64,000 nt of DNA. It comes from Ophthalmolycus amberensis. Lineage: Eukaryota > Chordata > Actinopteri > Perciformes > Zoarcidae. A program made the translations under genes and the position numbers. Location: assembly GCA_024529925.1 (NCBI GenBank), contig JAFEUB010001020.1, positions 1,226,501-1,290,500 on the forward strand, given 5' to 3'. Positions 61,401-64,000 of the stretch are shown piece after piece (position 1 is the stretch's first letter; each line of letters opens with the position of its first letter). The notes below the pieces were generated by a model. That model made no database searches and had not been told where the DNA came from. It saw nothing but the letters and a program-made list of their open reading frames with translations.

Positions 61401-63758
61401 CTCAAGTTTTTCCAATTCCTTCTGAGGGGAACATGAACATCTGCATCGACTTTTATGGAAATCAATTTCAAAAGCTGTTGAGACATTTCACTCAAACCAC
61501 AAATTTCAAACTCATGTTGGTGCTAGAGGAAAAGCCAGACGATCGCCAAAATCATCAGGGTACATCTTCTGGAAAAATGTTGTGCATATGAATCAAGTAG
61601 ATGTGATATTTCACCGGTGAGCACTTGATTCGATGGTGGCATCAATAGTAGTTTTCGTACTCTGGGGACCATGAACGCCTGTACATCCAATAGTCTGGAT
61701 CAAAGTGGCGGACCAACCATCGCTTATCCCTAGAGCCACGCCGCTAGCATGGCTAAGAAGTTAAGCAAAGTGACATCTATTTAACAGTCACCAGAGGTGC
61801 TTTGTGTTCAGGGCATTTAATCAATACTTGATTAAGCAAAGGAGCTTTTGGTGTGCCCTGGTGTTAAAGGTTGTTTTGCTAGAGGGGACTGTGGAGGATT
61901 TAGAGAGAGAGAGAGAAGTACGCCAAAGCCTTGGGAATGAGCAGTGCAGTTGATCTGCTTTTGCTCTGTCCTCCGTTTTTCCCCCCCGCTCCACCCCTCA
62001 CCCGATCCACCCTCACCCCTGGAGGGATGAAAGGAGGATGTTGCGCAGCTACCAAAATAGTTGCTGTGGCTCCTGTCCATCAGTAGGGTCCTGCTGCTCT
62101 GATCCTCTTCTTAATCTCGTCCTTCTCTGTCCTCTCCCCTCTGATTATACCAATATCCAGGCATGGAATCTGTCCCCTGTCTTGTCTCCACATCTGCTTC
62201 ACGAGTGTCACATTCAATTAAGCCCCATGGGAAAAACGTTGTGATGGCTGTATCCTGATTAAAGTGACAGCTTATGGGGATAAAGGAGTGAACGCAATAC
62301 TTTGTGCGCAGGACCAAAAGGAGGCAGTGCGGGCGGTTGGGAGGTCGGTGGTGTTGATGGAGACATACAAGCCTAGTTTGCTGCTCACTGCTAGAGGACT
62401 CATCCGTAAAAGTGGGTGGGCTGCAAATACAGTAGAGAGGAACGTCACATCACCGAGGAGAGAGGGGGAGAAAGTGGTAATGAGGAGAACGAAGCATGGA
62501 GACTCGATGTTCCCATTGCTTCTGACGAGGACGGCGCGGAAGTTACACATCACAACATATTCTCTGTACGGTCTTATCCTCCTGTGTTTGTCTCCGTCTC
62601 GCTGTCCACTCTGTCCTGTTCCCTGCTTATCTCTCCACACGTCTCCTTGTCCTTTTGTCTCCACTCTGTTTTGCCTCCTATTCCATTCATCTCTCCATCA
62701 CTCCTTTATCCCGCCTCCCAATCCTCTCCACGCCCCCTCGGACGCTGCGGCCCTGTGTGATCGATGAAGCTGGATTTTGGTAATCTGTTTCATTTGATAT
62801 CTGTCTCACTGCCGGCCACAGAGACTTAGCCTGGAATGAGCAAGAAGCTGGACATTTTTATTATAGGCGAACACGCACACACACGCGCACACACGCAGTG
62901 AGCCCGGAATCGTCTTTTTTCTCTCATCTCTCTCATCAATCCACCGATGGGCTTGAGCCTGAATTCATAAATAATGCAGACGACACTGGCTAAACGGCTC
63001 CTCCTCCTTTTCCATGCTGTGCCATGTCAACGCTGGACACAGGACAATGGCCCCCGAACACTCGCATCCCAGGAGCATTGTTAACTATCAAGAACCAGAT
63101 CTGAATTTGAAAGGAGCTCCAAATACATATAAAGTGGGATTTGTAGAGAAAAATGCTTTTTTCTACTCCTAAAGCTGCTTTACAAAAGACAGTTGCAATA
63201 CATATTATAGTCGGGAAAAGTGTGACTGAAATGTCTGAAATTTTACATGAATGAAAATGCCTCGTTGCTAATGATGAATGACGCATCTATGCTGAGGTTT
63301 TTGTGTCTTCACTTACTCAAATAATGGGAAAAGAAAGGTTGATAAGGACTGGAACCAGAAAAACCTTTATTATACCGAACCGAACCTCAGTGAGCTTAAT
63401 CAATAACTCTTTATGTGGGTTGCACAGCAGTAAAACAGACACACAAGCGAAAAAACATGTCAAATATTTACGTACATCAAATACAAATAAAAAATAAATG
63501 TGTAAAAAGCAGAGAATACAATGTTAAAATATTTGTATTAAATAAGTTAAATTACAGGCCTAAATATAAATATAAATATGGGAACAACAAGTCATGATGT
63601 GATCTTGACTTACAATTCAATCCAGTCAAATCTGGCTATGGTTAGTTTGTACCTTAGCCAGGTGTTTTGTGCGTGTGTGTGTGTATTCTCACCATGTAGA
63701 AATAGGAGAGACAACAGCCGATGGCCCAGAACACAGAGCCCGTCTTCACCGACTTCAC
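42031..63758 (-). CDS. STT3B: STT3B, oligosaccharyltransferase catalytic subunit, 3' part
   Basis: Coding parts in transcript order: 63758-63693, 57832-57733, 56243-56145, 54110-53964, 50705-50657, 50102-49948, 48904-48693, 47195-47008, 46191-46020, 45524-45351, 44289-44176, 42787-42581, 42105-42031. All phases join to give 585 residues and a TAA stop; human STT3B has about 826, so roughly 240 N-terminal residues lie past the right edge. Visible parts: several membrane helices (1-275), SVSE at 165-168 in the external loop, an acidic loop near 250-276, then the lumenal catalytic domain with WWDYG at 367-371 and DxxKxxxM at 434-441, and a lysine-rich tail. Family role: transfers the dolichol-linked glycan to Asn in N-X-S/T sequons in the ER lumen; the B form acts after translocation. 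The KRKRGY-KNKL tail separates it from STT3A. Confidence 0.96.
42106..42580 (-). other. STT3B: STT3B last intron
   Basis: 475 bp, AT-rich, with a (CA)n tract at 42544-42565 that lies 15 bp from the upstream exon's donor. Confidence 0.75.
42544..42565 (+). repeat. (CA)n microsatellite
   Basis: About 11 units; reads (TG)n in the STT3B pre-mRNA just after the donor at 42580. Confidence 0.92.
42581..42787 (-). CDS. STT3B: STT3B exon: late lumenal domain
   Basis: Phase 0 at both ends, 69 codons, donor AAG|GTAACG. It encodes LDFRTPPGFDRTRNAEIGNK, FKHLEEAFTSEHWLVRIYKV and PKQKYTSKK, close to human STT3B throughout. Confidence 0.97.
42788..44175 (-). other. STT3B: STT3B intron
   Basis: About 1.4 kb; nothing recognised beyond pyrimidine-rich stretches. 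Confidence 0.65.
44176..44289 (-). CDS. STT3B: STT3B exon: lumenal domain
   Basis: 38 codons, phase 0 at both ends, donor CAG|GTGAGG. It encodes ESDYFTPQGEFRVDKAGSPT and LLNCLMYKMSYYRFGEMQ, a nearly invariant STT3 segment. Confidence 0.97.
44290..45350 (-). other. STT3B: STT3B intron with interspersed repeat
   Basis: About 1.1 kb containing one copy of the percomorph-type repeat; otherwise unremarkable. Confidence 0.65.
44600..44785 (+). repeat. Abundant percomorph-type interspersed repeat, copy 2
   Basis: Same family and same strand orientation as 34011-34215: ACAGAACCAGGC, TGTTTCCGG, TATGCTAAGCTAAG, GTAGCTCCATATTTG, CAGACATTAGAG, ATCAATCTTCTCA and CAAGAAAGCGAGTG in order. It lies in antisense to STT3B. 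Confidence 0.65.
45351..45524 (-). CDS. STT3B: STT3B exon: lumenal domain with DK/MI-type motif
   Basis: 58 codons, phase 0 at both ends. It encodes VGKAMSSNESAAYTIMRSLD, DYVLIIFGGVIGYSGDD, then INKFLWMVRIAEGEHPKDIR. D434-xx-K437-xxx-M441 fits the DK/MI-type motif of eukaryotic STT3 that helps read the +2 Ser/Thr of the sequon. Confidence 0.97.
45525..46019 (-). other. STT3B: STT3B intron
   Basis: 495 bp; nothing recognised. Confidence 0.65.
46020..46191 (-). CDS. STT3B: STT3B exon: WWDYG catalytic-site motif
   Basis: Enters with one base of a split Gly codon and ends in phase 0. It encodes TRNILDDFREAYYWLRQNTG, then SWWDYGYQIAGMANRTTLVD and NNTWNNSHIAL. WWDYG (367-371) binds the sequon Ser/Thr in STT3 structures. 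Three sequons, NRT, NNT and NNS, cluster right after it; in the family these are themselves glycosylated, one with a structural glycan. Confidence 0.98.
46431..46473 (+). repeat. (GT)n microsatellite
   Basis: About 21 units. Confidence 0.95.
46950..46998 (+). repeat. Imperfect (GT/GC)n tract
   Basis: Alternating purine-pyrimidine tract of GT units with GC interruptions, a Z-DNA-prone composition, 10 bp from an STT3B exon. Confidence 0.85.
47008..47195 (-). CDS. STT3B: STT3B exon: last membrane helix into lumenal domain
   Basis: Phase 0 start, two bases left over at the donor GG|GTACGC. It encodes AGKVRKHVSEQEKAEEGLGP, a hydrophobic helix IVTMLMLMLLMMFAVHCTW, and SSPSVVLASYNND. The helix is the final transmembrane segment before the catalytic lumenal domain. 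Confidence 0.97.
47196..48692 (-). other. STT3B: STT3B intron
   Basis: About 1.5 kb, AT-rich; nothing recognised. Confidence 0.65.
48693..48904 (-). CDS. STT3B: STT3B exon: membrane helices and acidic loop
   Basis: Enters with two bases and ends in phase 0. It encodes ALYAISAVYFAGVMVRLMLT and LTPVVCMLSAVAFSSVFEHY, then an acidic loop with EDSSDEDDKRN and NLYDK. The serines in DSSDEDD sit in a CK2-type site; this loop is the STT3B-specific insert with known phosphoserines in mammals, as I recall. The donor AAG|GTCAAG is weak. Confidence 0.96.
48905..49947 (-). other. STT3B: STT3B intron
   Basis: About 1.0 kb; a G-run near 48926-48933, otherwise nothing recognised. Confidence 0.65.
49948..50102 (-). 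CDS. STT3B: STT3B exon: SVSE motif loop
   Basis: Enters with one base and leaves one. It encodes YAKIHIPIIASVSEHQPTTW, VSFFFDLHILVCTFPAGLWF and KNINDERVF. SVSE (165-168) lies in external loop 5 of STT3 and is needed for catalysis in the family. Confidence 0.97.
50103..50656 (-). other. STT3B: STT3B intron
   Basis: 554 bp with a (GGT)n tract at 50575-50599 and a G-run near 50432. Confidence 0.7.
50575..50599 (+). repeat. (GGT)n microsatellite
   Basis: About eight TGG units ending in a G-run. Confidence 0.9.
50657..50705 (-). CDS. STT3B: STT3B small exon (49 bp)
   Basis: Enters and leaves with two bases of split codons; donor GG|GTAAGC. It encodes YIAPWSGRFYSLWDT, a strictly conserved STT3 loop segment. 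The small size is compatible with frame only because both neighbours have matching split codons, and skipping it would shift the frame. Confidence 0.96.
50706..53963 (-). other. STT3B: STT3B intron
   Basis: About 3.3 kb; no exon, RNA gene or repeat family that I can support. Short A-runs at 51943-51953 and 52346-52358. Confidence 0.6.
53964..54110 (-). CDS. STT3B: STT3B exon: membrane helices
   Basis: Enters with two bases and leaves one. It encodes VFALLQAYAFLQYLKDRLT, RQEFQTLFLLGVSLAAGVVF and LTVIYLTYT. Acceptor TTTCCCAG is good; the donor ACAG|GTCTGT is weak. Confidence 0.96.
54111..56144 (-). other. STT3B: STT3B intron with SINE-like remnant
   Basis: About 2.0 kb. It contains a possible tRNA-derived SINE remnant at 55270-55410; the rest is not recognised. 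Confidence 0.6.
55270..55410 (+). mobile_element. Possible tRNA-derived SINE remnant
   Basis: A tRNA-like stretch with GTGACTAACGGCGT and GGGATTCAATTCCCGCCGC (a diverged B-box region) is followed by a tail like GTAAGTCGCTTTGGATAAAAGC, which is frequent in fish repeats. Too diverged to assign a family. Confidence 0.35.
56145..56243 (-). CDS. STT3B: STT3B exon: TSEHM segment
   Basis: Enters with two bases and leaves one; acceptor TTTACAG, donor G|GTAAGT. It encodes YSTFYIVGLVLSMQIPFVGF, QPIRTSEHMAAA. This segment is conserved from yeast to man. Confidence 0.97.
56544..56559 (+). repeat. Poly-G run
   Basis: About 16 G; reads poly-C in the STT3B transcript. Confidence 0.9.
57707..57724 (+). repeat. 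(GT)n tract beside STT3B exon
   Basis: Reads (CA)n in the transcript, 8 nt after the donor of exon 57832-57733. Pairs in principle with the tract at 57839-57860. Confidence 0.9.
57733..57832 (-). CDS. STT3B: STT3B exon: membrane helix
   Basis: Phase 0 start, one base left at donor G|GTGAGC. It encodes VSAWGGYVFIINLIPLHVFV and LMLMQRYSKRVYI. Both flanking introns carry dinucleotide tracts within about 10 nt of the splice sites. Confidence 0.97.
57839..57860 (+). repeat. (CA)n tract beside STT3B exon
   Basis: Reads (TG)n in the transcript and makes up the tract just upstream of the TTCCAG acceptor of exon 57832-57733. Confidence 0.92.
60245..60400 (+). repeat. Fish interspersed repeat, left part
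   Basis: TGGCTCTGAGGCTGTACTTC, GGCACAG, CAACATGGTAACATGCTC, AATGACGGCGCTAACATGTTG, ATGTTTAG, TTTACCACCATCACC and TTAGCTCAGC occur in the order of a very abundant percomorph repeat that I know from memory. Confidence 0.6.
61306..61760 (+). repeat. Fish interspersed repeat, right part
   Basis: Continues the same consensus: CACAAAGTACAGCTGA, TATTTGGTC, GACCTGATGATGGCG, GTTGAGACATTTCACTCAAA, GGTGCTAGAGGAAAAG, TCTGGGGACCATGAA, GATCAAAGTGGCGGACC and finally CCCTAGAGCCACGCCGCTAG. Orientation matches the left part. Confidence 0.65.
63693..63758 (-). CDS. STT3B: STT3B exon: first visible, membrane helix
   Basis: 22 codons, phase 0 at both ends, acceptor TTGTAG, donor ATG|GTGAGA. It encodes VKSVKTGSVFWAIGCCLSYF then YM, a transmembrane helix of STT3B. 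From 63759 to 64000 is intron; all earlier exons, including the one with the first DxD motif, lie outside the window. Confidence 0.95.
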
Positions 63759-64000
63759 CTACAAGGGAGACAGAGAGTCACAGTGAATTGTTATGAATAC
63801 ATCAATAAACTGTACGCGTCAGCATCAAGAAGGACATGTAGACCCACAGTTTGTGTATCGGGGACATTAGCAACAAAAGCAGCATAGGATGCACTGTCTG
63901 AGACAATGACATGATGTTCTCCTGAGACTACAGGAGAACAAAATGATCTGGACCACGGCTCTACATAAATGCTTGCCCGGGGCAACTAAACACATTGTTA

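Larger units (their letters stand above)
57833..63692 (-). other. STT3B: STT3B intron (largest)
   Basis: About 5.9 kb. It holds a (CA)n tract at 57839-57860, a G-run near 59061-59070, GT tracts at 60642-60660 and 60880-60900, and two parts of a fish interspersed repeat at 60245-60400 and 61306-61760. No exon supported. Confidence 0.6.

Noticed and set aside
62264..62767. 167-codon plus-strand and 130-codon minus-strand frames in the last large STT3B intron
   Set aside because: No domain or repeat-protein match and no promoter or splice signals; likely chance frames.

Overview
This is a vertebrate nuclear window, most likely from a teleost fish. There are no bacterial-style compact genes. Two multi-exon genes have GT-AG introns. 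Dinucleotide microsatellites are long and frequent, and several interspersed repeats are of kinds I recognise from spiny-rayed (percomorph) fish genomes. Most long open frames are low-complexity repeats or antisense shadows, not genes.

Left half, plus strand: the 3' three quarters of OSBPL10 (oxysterol-binding protein-related protein 10, ORP10). Ten confident exons lie between 599 and 37888. They encode the end of the PH domain, the Ser/His-rich linker, a helical segment, an acidic stretch and the whole lipid-exchange (ORD) domain with the EQVSHHPP signature. Splice phases join without a break from the first visible exon to a stop at 37886-37888, giving about 622 residues. The promoter and first exons lie left of position 1. 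One further phase-0 exon at 28634-28732 is possible.

Right half, minus strand: the 3' part of STT3B, catalytic subunit of the oligosaccharyltransferase complex. Thirteen exons run from 63758 down to the stop at 42031 and encode 585 residues in one continuous frame. They include the SVSE, WWDYG and DxxKxxxM motifs. The first exons lie right of 64000.

The two genes are convergent, with about 4.1 kb between stop codons. The same tail-to-tail pair exists at human 3p23, which supports calling this OSBPL10 rather than its paralogue OSBPL11. The genes act in different pathways: ER/Golgi phosphatidylserine and PI4P transfer, and ER N-glycosylation. Their adjacency looks like conserved synteny, not a functional operon.

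Introns hold a 1,070-bp non-autonomous hAT element with an intact 8-bp target duplication, an inverted-repeat element with a second fragment nearby, a LINE-type 3' end, a degenerate minisatellite, copies of abundant fish repeats, many microsatellites and a few short perfect hairpins. I found no CRISPR array, tRNA or rRNA gene, viral gene or toxin gene, and nothing I would call a new biological system. The most testable points are a possible truncated OSBPL10 isoform made by intronic polyadenylation, a possible cassette exon, and an STT3B exon bracketed by complementary (GT)n/(CA)n tracts.
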